Below are positions 8,456 through 17,105 of a stretch of 64,000 bases of DNA, in pieces. The DNA is from an uncultured Paracoccaceae bacterium (GTDB lineage: Bacteria > Pseudomonadota > Alphaproteobacteria > Rhodobacterales > Rhodobacteraceae), in contig CALMJS010000019.1 in NCBI GenBank assembly GCA_937864535.1, forward strand, positions 186,001 to 250,000, given 5' to 3'. Within the stretch, counting starts at the first letter, position 1; each line of letters opens with the position of its first letter. The translations under genes and the position numbers were made by a program. A model generated the notes under the pieces. The model worked only from the letters and a program-made list of their open reading frames with translations. It was not told where the DNA came from and searched no databases.

Positions 8456-9721
8456 ATGCTTTCACGTCGGAAATTCATGCAGACCGGCGCCGCCATCGCG
8501 GCCAGTTCGGTCGCCCTGCCCGCCTTTGCCGCCGGGTCCAAGATCAAGATCGGCTATGTCAGCCCGCAGTCCGGCCCGCTGTCGGCCTTTGCGCAGGCGG
8601 ACACCTATGTCATCGAGAACTTTGTCAAAAAGGCCGCCGAAGAGGGCTTTGACATCGAAGTGATCGTCAAGGACAGCCAGTCCAACCCCAACCGCGCCGC
8701 CGAAGTCGCCCGCGAACTGATCGTGCGCGACGAAGTGCATCTGATCTGCGTCGCCTCGACACCGGAAACGACGAACCCAGTCTGTACCATCGCCGAGGCC
8801 GAAGAAATCCCGGTCATCTCTTCGGTCGCGCCGTGGCAGCCGTGGTTCATCGGCCAGCAGGGCAACCCCGCCGATCCCGCCTCTTGGCAGCCGTTCGATT
8901 ACGTCCACCATTTCTTCTGGGGGCTAGAGGACAACGTCGGCGTGTTCATGAACATGTGGGCGCAGATCGACAGCAACAAGAACGTCGGCGCGCTCTGGCC
9001 CAATGACGGTGACGGCAACGCCTGGGCCTCCGAGGTCGGGATGCCCCCGGCACTGGCCGCCGCTGGCTATAACCTGACCGATCCGGGCCGGTTCCAGAAC
9101 CTGACCGACGATTTCAGCGCCCAGATCAACGCGTTCAAACAGAACAACTGTGACATCATGGTCGGCATTCCGATCCCGCCCGATTTCACCACGTTCTGGA
9201 CGCAGGCGAAACAGCAGGGCTACAACCCGAAAATGGTCTCGGTCGCCAAGGCGCTGCTCTTCCCCGAGAGCGTCGCGGCCCTCGGTGATCTGGGTCACAA
9301 CCTGACCTGCGAAGTCTGGTGGTCGCCGAACCACCCCTATAAATCGTCGCTGACCGGCCAATCCTGTGCCGATCTGGCCGGCGAATTCCAGGACTACGCC
9401 AAGCGTCAGTGGACCATGCCGCTCGGCTTTGTGCATGCGCTGTTCGAGGTGGCCCTGGACGCGATCAAACGCGCCAGCGATCCGACCGATGGCGATGAAA
9501 TGGCCGAACTGATCGGCGCGACCAAGCTCGATACCGCAGTGGGCCTGATCCAATGGGGCCGCGATAACGTGCCGCCGTTCGCGCAGCCGAATATCTCGAA
9601 AACCCCGTTGGTCGGCGGCCAGTGGCGGCGTCAGGATGACGGCAGCTTTGATCTGGTGATCGTGGAAAACGGGCTGGCCCCGGAAATCCCGCTGACAGGC
9701 ACGCTGGAAACCCTGAGCTAA
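8456..9721 (+). CDS. ABC transporter substrate-binding protein, LivK/aromatic type
   Basis: A 421-residue periplasmic binding protein (Peripla_BP_6 type). The N-terminus has a twin-arginine-like signal (SRRKFMQTGAAIAASSVAL) with cleavage expected near residue 26 (AFA-AG), so Tat export is likely. The mature part begins KIKIGYVSPQSGPLSAFA, as in the LivK group. It is followed by the two ATPase and two permease genes of the same importer. Flanking aromatic catabolic genes suggest the ligand is an aromatic compound rather than an amino acid. An AGGGAGGA ribosome site precedes the start. Confidence 0.88.
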   Translation: MLSRRKFMQTGAAIAASSVALPAFAAGSKIKIGYVSPQSGPLSAFAQADTYVIENFVKKAAEEGFDIEVIVKDSQSNPNRAAEVARELIVRDEVHLICVASTPETTNPVCTIAEAEEIPVISSVAPWQPWFIGQQGNPADPASWQPFDYVHHFFWGLEDNVGVFMNMWAQIDSNKNVGALWPNDGDGNAWASEVGMPPALAAAGYNLTDPGRFQNLTDDFSAQINAFKQNNCDIMVGIPIPPDFTTFWTQAKQQGYNPKMVSVAKALLFPESVAALGDLGHNLTCEVWWSPNHPYKSSLTGQSCADLAGEFQDYAKRQWTMPLGFVHALFEVALDAIKRASDPTDGDEMAELIGATKLDTAVGLIQWGRDNVPPFAQPNISKTPLVGGQWRRQDDGSFDLVIVENGLAPEIPLTGTLETLS

Positions 9722-9775
9722 GGACGTGGCGGTCGGCGGCCCCAACCGCCGCCGACCCCGTTCGAAAGGCGAAAC

Positions 9776-10492
9776 ATGGCTCTTCTTCGACTAGAGGGCG
9801 TGTCCAAATCCTTTGGCGCGCTGACGGTGACCGATAACGTGTCCTTTGCCGTCGAACCCGGGCAGGCGCTGGGGATCATCGGGCCGAATGGCGCGGGCAA
9901 ATCCACGTTGTTCAACCTGATCACCGGCAATATCGCACCGGGGGCAGGCACGATCGAATTTGACGGGGTGGACGTGACACGCCAGCCGCCGATGCAGCGG
10001 GTCGTCGCGGGCATCGGGCGGTCGTTCCAGATCCCGCAGCCCTTTACCAACCTGTCGGTCTACGAAAACCTGCTGGTCGCGGCGCAGTTCGGCGGCGGGC
10101 GGCATCGGGATGTCGGCGGGTTCTGTATGGATATTCTGGACCAGACCGGACTGGCCAAGGTGGCCGACAACACCTCGGGTAGCCTGTCGCTGCTGCAACG
10201 CAAACGGCTGGAACTGGCGCGGGCGATGGCCACGTCGCCGAAACTGATCCTGCTGGACGAAATCGCGGGCGGCCTGACCGAAGGCGAATGCGTCGCCCTG
10301 ATCCAGACCATCAAATCCATTCACGCCGCCGGAACGGCGATCATCTGGATCGAACATGTGCTCCATGCGCTCAATAGCGTGGTGGAACGGCTGATGGTCC
10401 TGAACTTTGGCAAAATGCTGATGATTGGCGATCCGGCGCAGGTCATGGCCTCGCCCGAGGTCAAGGAAATCTATCTGGGGATCGACGTATGA
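9776..10492 (+). CDS. ABC transporter ATP-binding protein, LivG type
   Basis: A 238-residue ATPase of the branched-chain amino acid/aromatic importer family. Walker A is GPNGAGKST and Walker B LILLDE, followed by the LivG-type IAGGLTEGE. The signature region reads SLSLLQRKRLELARAM, so the usual LSGGQ glycine is replaced by leucine. I recall such L-x-L-L-x-R-K-R variants in this subfamily, so it need not mean loss of function. It overlaps the next gene by four bases (ATGA), which implies coupled translation. Confidence 0.88.
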   Translation: MALLRLEGVSKSFGALTVTDNVSFAVEPGQALGIIGPNGAGKSTLFNLITGNIAPGAGTIEFDGVDVTRQPPMQRVVAGIGRSFQIPQPFTNLSVYENLLVAAQFGGGRHRDVGGFCMDILDQTGLAKVADNTSGSLSLLQRKRLELARAMATSPKLILLDEIAGGLTEGECVALIQTIKSIHAAGTAIIWIEHVLHALNSVVERLMVLNFGKMLMIGDPAQVMASPEVKEIYLGIDV

Positions 10493-11202
10493 GCGCGCCC
10501 GTACTGACCATTTCAAATCTGACCGCCCATTACGGCGACTTTCAGGCGCTGTTCGGCGTCGATCTGACCCTAGAGCAGGGGCAGGCGCTGGCAGTGATCG
10601 GCGCGAACGGGGCCGGAAAATCCACGTTGATGCGCGCCATCACCGGAATTTTGCCCAGCCCGCGCGATGCGATCACCCTGAACGGCCGCGCCATCGGCCA
10701 TCTCTCGGCGCCCGAGGTGCTGGAGGCTGGCATTTCCATGGTTCCCGAGGGGCGCAAACTGTTTCCCTCGCTCAGCGTCGAGGAAAACCTGCTGATCGGC
10801 GCGCACGCCCGCACCGGCAACGGCTATTGGACGCTAGAGCGGCTCTATGACCTGTTCCCGATCCTGCGCGAACGCCGACACAACCCCGGCACCGCCCTGT
10901 CCGGCGGGCAACAGCAGATGGTCGCCATCGGGCGGGCGCTGATGTCGAACCCGACGGTGCTGCTATGTGACGAAATCAGCCTCGGCCTCGCGCCGGTGGT
11001 GATCCGCGACATCTACGCCACCTTTCCGAAAATCCGCGAGAGCGGCGCGTCGGTCATCGTGGTGGAGCAGGACATCGGGCAGGCGCTGCGGATTGCCGAT
11101 CACGTCTGCTGCATGATGGAGGGGCGGATCACGCTCTCTGGTGCACCGACGGACCTGTCCCGCGACGCCATCCACAACGCCTATTTCGGAGTCAGCGCAT
11201 GA
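10489..11202 (+). CDS. ABC transporter ATP-binding protein, LivF type
   Basis: A 237-residue second ATPase of the same importer. Walker A is GANGAGKST, the signature is the canonical LSGGQQQMVAIGRALM, and Walker B is VLLCDEISLGLAP. It pairs with the LivG-type subunit encoded just upstream. Both ends overlap their neighbours by four bases, so the LivG, LivF and LivH-type genes are translationally coupled. Confidence 0.9.
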   Translation: MSAPVLTISNLTAHYGDFQALFGVDLTLEQGQALAVIGANGAGKSTLMRAITGILPSPRDAITLNGRAIGHLSAPEVLEAGISMVPEGRKLFPSLSVEENLLIGAHARTGNGYWTLERLYDLFPILRERRHNPGTALSGGQQQMVAIGRALMSNPTVLLCDEISLGLAPVVIRDIYATFPKIRESGASVIVVEQDIGQALRIADHVCCMMEGRITLSGAPTDLSRDAIHNAYFGVSA

Positions 11203-12062
11203 TCTGGGTCGATACCATTGTCCAAGGCGTCCTACTCGGCGGGCTCTATGCGCTGTTCGCGGCGGGGCTCAGTCTTGTCTTCGGGATCATGCGGCTGGTG
11301 AACCTCGCCCATGGCGACCTGATCGTGCTGGCGGCCTTTGTCATCCTGACGATGGCGGGCGCGCTGGGGCTGCATCCGTTCGTGGCGGTCCTGATCGCTG
11401 CGCCGGTGATGTTCGCTGTGGGCTGGCTGCTGCAAACCTATGTGCTGAACCGGGTGCTGGGTGACGACATCCTGCCGCCGCTCTTGGTGACCTTTGGCCT
11501 GTCGGTGGTGATCCAGAACGGCCTGCTCGAAGGCTTTTCCGCCGACAGCCAGAAACTCAGCGCCGGCCCGATCGAGGCCGCCTCGATCAAGCTCGGCCCG
11601 ATTGCTGTCGGCGTGATGCCGCTGCTGACACTGGTGTCGGCCATCGTGGTGATCTTTGCGCTGAACCAGTTGTTCTATCGCACCAAACTGGGCCGTGCGT
11701 TTCGGGCGACCTCGGACGATGCGGTGACGGCGGGGCTGATGGGCATCCGGCCGCGCAATGTGTTCGCGATTGCCACCGGCATCGCGATGGTGGTGGCGAC
11801 GATTGCCGCGCTCTATCTGGGTATCCGGGCAAACTTTGACCCGACCATCGGGCCTGCCCGCCTGATCTATGCCTTTCAGGCGGTGATCATCGGCGGTCTG
11901 GGATCGCTCTGGGGCACGCTGGCCGGGGGGATCGTGATTGGCGTTGCCCAAGGTCTGGGCGCGGCGATCAATCCCGAATGGCAGATACTGGCGGGGCATA
12001 TCGCCTTTGTGCTCGTGCTGCTGATCCGTCCGCGCGGCCTGTTCCCGCGCGCCAATGACTAA
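11199..12062 (+). CDS. ABC transporter permease, LivH type
   Basis: A 287-residue inner-membrane permease with about eight hydrophobic segments. It starts with a LivH-like VQGVLLGGLYALFAAGLSLV segment and carries the family pattern GLRNLAHGD-like MRLVNLAHGDLIVLAAF. A cytoplasmic coupling stretch, RATSDDAVTAGLMGI, contacts the ATPases in this family. Start overlaps the LivF stop (ATGA). Confidence 0.9.
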   Translation: MIWVDTIVQGVLLGGLYALFAAGLSLVFGIMRLVNLAHGDLIVLAAFVILTMAGALGLHPFVAVLIAAPVMFAVGWLLQTYVLNRVLGDDILPPLLVTFGLSVVIQNGLLEGFSADSQKLSAGPIEAASIKLGPIAVGVMPLLTLVSAIVVIFALNQLFYRTKLGRAFRATSDDAVTAGLMGIRPRNVFAIATGIAMVVATIAALYLGIRANFDPTIGPARLIYAFQAVIIGGLGSLWGTLAGGIVIGVAQGLGAAINPEWQILAGHIAFVLVLLIRPRGLFPRAND

Positions 12063-12072
12063 GGACATGGCC

Positions 12073-13083
12073 ATGAAAAACACCCTTACAAAATCCGTGG
12101 CTGTCCTGCTGTTTGTCGGTCTGGCGCTGGTGCCGGTGCTGGGAACGCGGGCGATGGTACAGGACCTCTTTATGGTGCTGACGCTGCTGATCCTCGCGCT
12201 CAACTGGAACATGCTGGCGGGCTTTGCCGGGCTGGTGTCGGTGGGCCAACAGGCCTTTGTCGGGATCGGCGCCTATGCGATGTTCGCGGCGGTGATCCTG
12301 TGGGGGCTGGACCCTCTGGTCGGGATCGCGATCGGCGGCGTGGCGGCGATCGTCCTCGCTGTGCCGATTGCGTTTTTCACCTTTCGCCTGAACGGTGCCT
12401 ATTTTGCCATCGGCACTTGGGTCGCCGCCGAAATCGTGCGCCTGTCGCTAGCCCAGTGGAAGGCGCTTGGCGGCGGCACCGGCACCTCCTTGCCCAAGGG
12501 CACGACCAAGGACATGTTCGGCGTCGATCTGATCAAGGACGCCCTCGACATGTCCTCGTCTGCGGCATCGGACGCTCTGACCTACTGGCTGGCGCTGCTC
12601 TTGGCGGCGGTGACGCTGGTGTCGGGCTATGTGTTCCTGCGCTCGCGCATGGGGCTGGGGCTACAGGCGATCCGCGACAACGCCGAAGCCGCGCGGTCGG
12701 TCGGGGTTGACCCGATCCGGCTCAAGGCGGCGGTCTATCTGCTGACGGCCTTTGGCACCGGACTGTGCGGCGCGCTGTTGTTCATCCAGATCACCCGCGT
12801 GACGCCCGATGCGGCCTTTGACGTGGTGGACTGGACCGCCTTTGTCATCTTTATCACCGTGATCGGCGGCATCGGCACCCTGCCCGGTCCGGTGGTCGGC
12901 GTGATCGTTTTCTACGCCCTCCAGCGCACGCTGGCCGATTACGGGACGATCTACCTGATCGTTCTGGGCCTGATCGGCATCGCCATCATGCTCTTTGCCC
13001 GCAAAGGCCTGTGGGGCATTTTTACCGCCAAAACCGGGATCGAACTGCTGCTCCTGCGGCACCGCGCCCCGAAACGTTCCTGA
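12073..13083 (+). CDS. ABC transporter permease, LivM type
   Basis: A 336-residue second permease. The LivM pattern LALNWNMLAGFAGLVSVGQQ is present near residue 45, and the coupling loop reads AIRDNAEAARSVGVDP. I placed the start at the ATG at 12073, seven bases after AAGGA. An in-frame ATG at 12055 inside the end of the LivH-type gene is the alternative and would give a short overlap. With LivH type it forms the channel of the presumed aromatic importer. Confidence 0.88.
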   Translation: MKNTLTKSVAVLLFVGLALVPVLGTRAMVQDLFMVLTLLILALNWNMLAGFAGLVSVGQQAFVGIGAYAMFAAVILWGLDPLVGIAIGGVAAIVLAVPIAFFTFRLNGAYFAIGTWVAAEIVRLSLAQWKALGGGTGTSLPKGTTKDMFGVDLIKDALDMSSSAASDALTYWLALLLAAVTLVSGYVFLRSRMGLGLQAIRDNAEAARSVGVDPIRLKAAVYLLTAFGTGLCGALLFIQITRVTPDAAFDVVDWTAFVIFITVIGGIGTLPGPVVGVIVFYALQRTLADYGTIYLIVLGLIGIAIMLFARKGLWGIFTAKTGIELLLLRHRAPKRS

Positions 13084-13099
13084 CCCGAAAGGATCTGAT

Positions 13100-13939
13100 A
13101 TGACGCATTATTTTACCGAAGAAGGCTCTGTCGAGGCCGTGAATGCCCGCATGCGGGGCGAGGTGACCCCCCGCCTGCGCGAGGTGATGGAATCCTTGGT
13201 CAAACACCTGCATGCCTTTGCCAAAGAGGTCGAACTGACCCAGACGGAATGGGAGTTCGGCATCGATTTCCTGACGAAAACCGGACAGATCTGTTCGGCA
13301 GAGCGGCAGGAATTCATCCTGTTGTCGGATGTGCTGGGCCTGTCGATGCTGGTCGATGCGATCAACAACCGTCGCCCGGCAGGAGCCACGGAAAACACCG
13401 TCTTTGGCCCCTTCCACGTCGAGGATGCACCGATCCGCGCCATGGGCGATACCATCTGCCTCGACGGCAAGGGCGAAACCTGCCTGTTCACCGGCCGCGT
13501 CATCGACATCCACGGCGAACCGATCGAGGGCGCCTGCGTCGATGTCTGGTCCGACAACGCCGAGGGCTTCTATGACGTGCAGCAACCGGACGTTCAGCCG
13601 AAATGGAACAACCGGGGCCGGTTCTATACCGGGGCGGACGGAGCCTATGCGTTTCGCGGCATCAAACCCGTCAGCTATCCGATCCCCGATGACGGGCCGG
13701 TCGGTCAGATGCTCGACCGGCTGGGCCGTCACCCCTATCGTCCGGCGCATATGCATTTCCTCGTCACCTCGCCGGGGTTCCAGACCATCGTGACCCATAC
13801 CTTTGTCGGCGACGACCCTTACCTCAGCGACGATGCGGTCTTTGGTGTCAAACAGACGCTGGTCGCCCCGTTCGAACACGTTCGCGGCGACACCGAATGG
13901 CATTCGCCCTTTGATTTCGTCATGGTAGCCAAGGCCTGA
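13100..13939 (+). CDS. Hydroxyquinol 1,2-dioxygenase (intradiol)
   Basis: A 279-residue intradiol ring-cleavage dioxygenase that opens 1,2,4-trihydroxybenzene to maleylacetate using Fe(III). An N-terminal helical dimer domain (to about residue 95) is followed by the catalytic beta domain, beginning at TENTVFGPF. The expected iron ligands are all present: Tyr158 (GFYDV), Tyr193 (VSYPIPDDGP), His217 and His219 (HPYRPAHMHF). The N-terminal layout and the neighbouring maleylacetate reductase favour hydroxyquinol over catechol; a catechol-type pathway would need muconate cycloisomerase, which is absent. The start at 13100 has GAAAGGA upstream. Confidence 0.92.
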   Translation: MTHYFTEEGSVEAVNARMRGEVTPRLREVMESLVKHLHAFAKEVELTQTEWEFGIDFLTKTGQICSAERQEFILLSDVLGLSMLVDAINNRRPAGATENTVFGPFHVEDAPIRAMGDTICLDGKGETCLFTGRVIDIHGEPIEGACVDVWSDNAEGFYDVQQPDVQPKWNNRGRFYTGADGAYAFRGIKPVSYPIPDDGPVGQMLDRLGRHPYRPAHMHFLVTSPGFQTIVTHTFVGDDPYLSDDAVFGVKQTLVAPFEHVRGDTEWHSPFDFVMVAKA

Positions 13940-13947
13940 GGTCCAAG

Positions 13948-14280
13948 ATGCCCCTTCTGAGCATTTCCATCGACGAAACCGTCCTGAGCCTGCGGCGCGA
14001 CCAGTTGGTCGCCGCCCTGCCCGCGATCCGCGACATGCTGTGCACCCGGCTGGATGTGCCCCAAGAGCTGAGCCATCTGACCATCGTGTCGGTGATCGGC
14101 GCGGACACCCAGCACAAGGTCAACGCCGACATGCGCGTCCTGAAAAAGGACAGCCGCCCGCGCGATCTGATCGACGCGGTCGCGGGCGATCTGCAACAGC
14201 AACTGAGCCGGATTTGCGACACCCCGGCGGCGGTGCGCGTGGCGATCATGCGGCCGGACGAATACCTCGCCCGGCGCTAA
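13948..14280 (+). CDS. Small tautomerase-superfamily-like protein
   Basis: A 110-residue protein, last in the hydroxyquinol operon and 8 bases after the dioxygenase gene. It begins Met-Pro, so removal of Met would leave the N-terminal proline that is the catalytic base of the tautomerase superfamily. The layout (beta strand, helix, then an H-x-x-T-I-V strand, and an S-R-P-R-D-L-I-D-A helix) resembles 5-carboxymethyl-2-hydroxymuconate isomerase-type proteins. A plausible job is keto-enol conversion of maleylacetate or a related ring-cleavage product. This is inference from length, Pro1 and position; the sequence similarity I can see is weak. Confidence 0.5.
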   Translation: MPLLSISIDETVLSLRRDQLVAALPAIRDMLCTRLDVPQELSHLTIVSVIGADTQHKVNADMRVLKKDSRPRDLIDAVAGDLQQQLSRICDTPAAVRVAIMRPDEYLARR

Positions 14281-14301
14281 ACCACTGGACGGCGGCGTGA
14301 T

Positions 14302-15591
14302 TTACGCCCCCGTCACCCGCCAGATGACATCGCCGACGTCATCGGCCATCAGCAGCGATTTGCCATCCGCGCCCAGCGTCACACCGACCGGGCGACCATA
14401 GGCCAGCTTTTCATCCTCGGACAGGAACCCCGACAGGATGTCGCGCGGCGCCCCGCTGGGTTTGCCATTGGCAAACGGGACAAAGATCATCCGATAGCCG
14501 CTCAGCTTGGACCGGTTCCACGATCCATGCTGGCCGATCACCATCCCAGCACCGAACCCCGGCAGGGTGCCTTCGGGCATCCAGCACAGGCCCAGCGACG
14601 CGGTATGGCCCCCCAGCGCATAGTCGGGCGTAATCGCGCGGGCGACCAGTGCGGCATCCTGCGGCACGCGGTCATCCACCGTCTGACCCCAATAGCAGTA
14701 GGGCCAGCCATAGAACCCGCCGTCCTGCACCGAGGTCAGGTAATCGGGCGGCGTTTCATCGCCCAGCCCGTCGCGTTCGTTAACAACCGTCCACAGCGCG
14801 CCGGTCGTTGGCTCCCACGCCATGCCGACCGCATTGCGTAGCCCGGTGGCATAGAGCCGCGCGGTTTCGCTGGCCACGTCCAGCTCCCAGATCGCGGCGC
14901 GGCCCTCTTCGGCCTCCATCCCGTGATCGCCGATGTTGGACAGCGACCCGACACCGCAGTAAATCTTGGTCTGGTCCGGCGACACGATCAGGCTGCGGGT
15001 CCAATGGCCATGCGCCTTGAACTCGACCAGCTTGCGTCCCTCGCCCACCAGACGGCCCGTGCTGGCGTCATAGTCGAACACCACGATGCCGTCGGTATTG
15101 CCCAGATAGAACCGCGTTCCGATCAGCGCCATACCAAAGGGCTGGTTCTGGTTCTCCACGAACACCTCGCGGTGTTCGGCCACCCCGTCGCCATCCAGAT
15201 CGCGCCACAGCGACACGCGGTTGGCGCTGACGCCGATCGCCTTGACCCGGCGCATCGTTGCCTGCGCGGCATGATCCATCAGTGTGCGGGGCGGGCCTGC
15301 CTGTTCCTTGGATTCGGCGACCAGAACATCGCCGTTCGGCATCACCTGAATCCAGCGCGGATGATCCAGCCCCGTGGCAAAGGCATTGACCCGCAGTCCC
15401 GGAGCGCAGGTCGGCAGGTGGCCGTTTTTCCAGCCTTCGGCGGCGGGCATTTTCAGGGTCATGATCCCCTGTTTCTTGGCCTCCGGAATGGCCGGGCTAT
15501 GACCGACGGCCTGCACCTTGGGCGATCCGAACCGCCGCACAAAGGCCACCGTTCCCCCGACAATTGCTGTTGCCTGCGCTCGAAAACTCAT
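14302..15591 (-). CDS. PQQ-dependent sugar dehydrogenase, sorbosone dehydrogenase type
   Basis: A 429-residue six-bladed beta-propeller dehydrogenase of the glucose/sorbosone dehydrogenase family. Matching stretches include GLDHPRWIQVMPNGDVLVAE, the repeat region around ATGLRNAVGMAWEP, and FYGWPYCYWGQ. Residues 5-20 are hydrophobic and may anchor it to the membrane with the domain in the periplasm; no clear cleavage site is seen. I set the start at 15591, seven bases after GGAGG, rather than the ATG six bases earlier. It follows the arabinoside ABC genes on the same strand but is separated from them by a hairpin, so co-transcription is uncertain. Electron transfer partners are not in the window. 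Confidence 0.82.
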   Translation of the reverse strand: MSFRAQATAIVGGTVAFVRRFGSPKVQAVGHSPAIPEAKKQGIMTLKMPAAEGWKNGHLPTCAPGLRVNAFATGLDHPRWIQVMPNGDVLVAESKEQAGPPRTLMDHAAQATMRRVKAIGVSANRVSLWRDLDGDGVAEHREVFVENQNQPFGMALIGTRFYLGNTDGIVVFDYDASTGRLVGEGRKLVEFKAHGHWTRSLIVSPDQTKIYCGVGSLSNIGDHGMEAEEGRAAIWELDVASETARLYATGLRNAVGMAWEPTTGALWTVVNERDGLGDETPPDYLTSVQDGGFYGWPYCYWGQTVDDRVPQDAALVARAITPDYALGGHTASLGLCWMPEGTLPGFGAGMVIGQHGSWNRSKLSGYRMIFVPFANGKPSGAPRDILSGFLSEDEKLAYGRPVGVTLGADGKSLLMADDVGDVIWRVTGA

Positions 15592-15649
15592 CGTCATTCC
15601 TCCGTCATTTGCGCGCATGTTAGCGAAAACAGCCGGAGCCACAACGGCA

Positions 15650-15675
15650 GAAAGGGGACCAAACGGCCCCCTTTC
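15650..15675 (-). terminator. Hairpin between sugar-binding protein and PQQ dehydrogenase genes
   Basis: GAAAGGGG-A-CC pairs with GG-C-CCCCTTTC around AAAC with one mismatch. It lies 25-50 bases beyond the binding-protein stop. No T-run follows on the minus strand, so it could be a transcript-end stabiliser rather than a strong terminator. Confidence 0.4.
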
Positions 15676-15699
15676 CCTCAAAAGATCCGGGAGAAGATC

Positions 15700-17016
15700 T
15701 TAGAGGTTTGCCAGCAGATCGTTGATCCGCGCCTCGGCAGAGGACAGCGCCTCTGCGACGGATTTATCGCCATTGACGGCAGAGCCGACCTCTTCGCCGA
15801 TGATGTCCTGAATGGCGAACTGGCGCTGGACCTCTGCGGGCAGAGAGGTGCCGGTCTGGGCGATCTCTGCGATATTGGCACGGTGCGGCAGGCCCTGGAA
15901 TTCGGGCATGTCAAACACCGCGCTCACCGCCGGAAGGTGCCCCGTCCGCGCCCATTGGAAGTCGTTATCCGCAAGGAACTTGAACAGCTTGCCGATGGCC
16001 TCCGCCTTTTCGGCATCTTCCAGCGCGCCCTTGGGGACAACCCAGCCGTGACCGTCCGCATAGGTGCTGTCACGCCCGCCAAAGAACTGCGGGATCGGAT
16101 AAACGGTGTACCCGCCGCCCGACAGCGCGTTGCCGTCCTCATGCGATTGCGCCTCGAACGACCCGATCAGCCATGTGCCGTTGATGGCAATCCCGCCCTC
16201 GCCATTGGTAAAGCCGGACACGGCGGCGGGATAGTCCATCGCCTCGGTGCTCAGGCCTTCGTCCTTGATCCGCTTCATCAGCTCGACAGCGGCGACGGCC
16301 TCGGGGGTGTTCAGCTTGATCGCGGTCGGATCGGCGAAAAAGTCCGAGTTCTGCTGTTGCAGCAGCGTGTAGAGAACCCGCGCATAAGCGGCGGTTTCAT
16401 TGGCCAGAATTTGCACCAGATAGGGCTTGCCGGTGGCCTCTTTGAATTTGGCCCCCATCGCAAAGAGATCGTCGATCGAATTGGGCAGCATCGGCGTGCC
16501 ATCGGCGTTCATCAACCCGGCCTGCGCCATCAGGTTGGTGTTGACGTGGAACAGCATCGTCCAGTTGTCGAAGGGCAGGCCGAACATCTGGCCGTCCTTG
16601 GTCACGCCGCCACGGCCCGCATCGGTAAAGGCTGCCGGGTCGATGCCCTGACCGGCCAGCAGGCCGTCCAGCGGCTCTAGCAGACCGCGCGACTGATAGT
16701 CGGAAATCACCGAATAGTGCATCGACACGACATCGGGCGCCGCGCCAGAGGCCAGCTGTGCGTTCAGCTGGTCGTAGCCGGGCCATTCCACGGTGGTCAC
16801 ATTCACGTCGATGCCGGGGTTATCGGCCTCGAATTTGTTGACCAGCGCGGTGATGATCCCGCATTCGCCCACGGCGGCAGAGACATCCGTCACCGTGCCG
16901 TAGTCCGCGTCGCAGGCCCCGAAAAACCGCTGCAACTCGATCGTGGTGTCTGCCATTGCCGCCGATGCGATAGACATAGCCGCCCCGGCCGCTGTTCCCA
17001 AAAGAAAGCGCTTCAT
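15700..17016 (-). CDS. Sugar ABC transporter substrate-binding protein
   Basis: A 438-residue extracellular solute-binding protein family 1 member. A Sec signal peptide (MKRFLLGTAAGAAMSIASAA) ends near residue 22 (AMA). The mature part has the family pattern F-E-x-x-N-P-G-I-D-V-N-V near residue 65 and a D-x-V-S-M-H region. It is encoded after both permeases, whereas most such operons place it first; 89 bases separate it from the permease gene, with GGGAG before the start. Together with the GH51 enzyme it suggests import of arabinose-containing oligosaccharides. Confidence 0.88.
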   Translation of the reverse strand: MKRFLLGTAAGAAMSIASAAMADTTIELQRFFGACDADYGTVTDVSAAVGECGIITALVNKFEADNPGIDVNVTTVEWPGYDQLNAQLASGAAPDVVSMHYSVISDYQSRGLLEPLDGLLAGQGIDPAAFTDAGRGGVTKDGQMFGLPFDNWTMLFHVNTNLMAQAGLMNADGTPMLPNSIDDLFAMGAKFKEATGKPYLVQILANETAAYARVLYTLLQQQNSDFFADPTAIKLNTPEAVAAVELMKRIKDEGLSTEAMDYPAAVSGFTNGEGGIAINGTWLIGSFEAQSHEDGNALSGGGYTVYPIPQFFGGRDSTYADGHGWVVPKGALEDAEKAEAIGKLFKFLADNDFQWARTGHLPAVSAVFDMPEFQGLPHRANIAEIAQTGTSLPAEVQRQFAIQDIIGEEVGSAVNGDKSVAEALSSAEARINDLLANL

Positions 17017-17105
17017 TAGTTCAACTCCCTGTTTTTGAGGGGTATTTCCCCGTCAGATGTGCCGCTGGCCCGTTCCTCCTACGGGGGCGGCAGGTGGCAG
17101 CGGGC

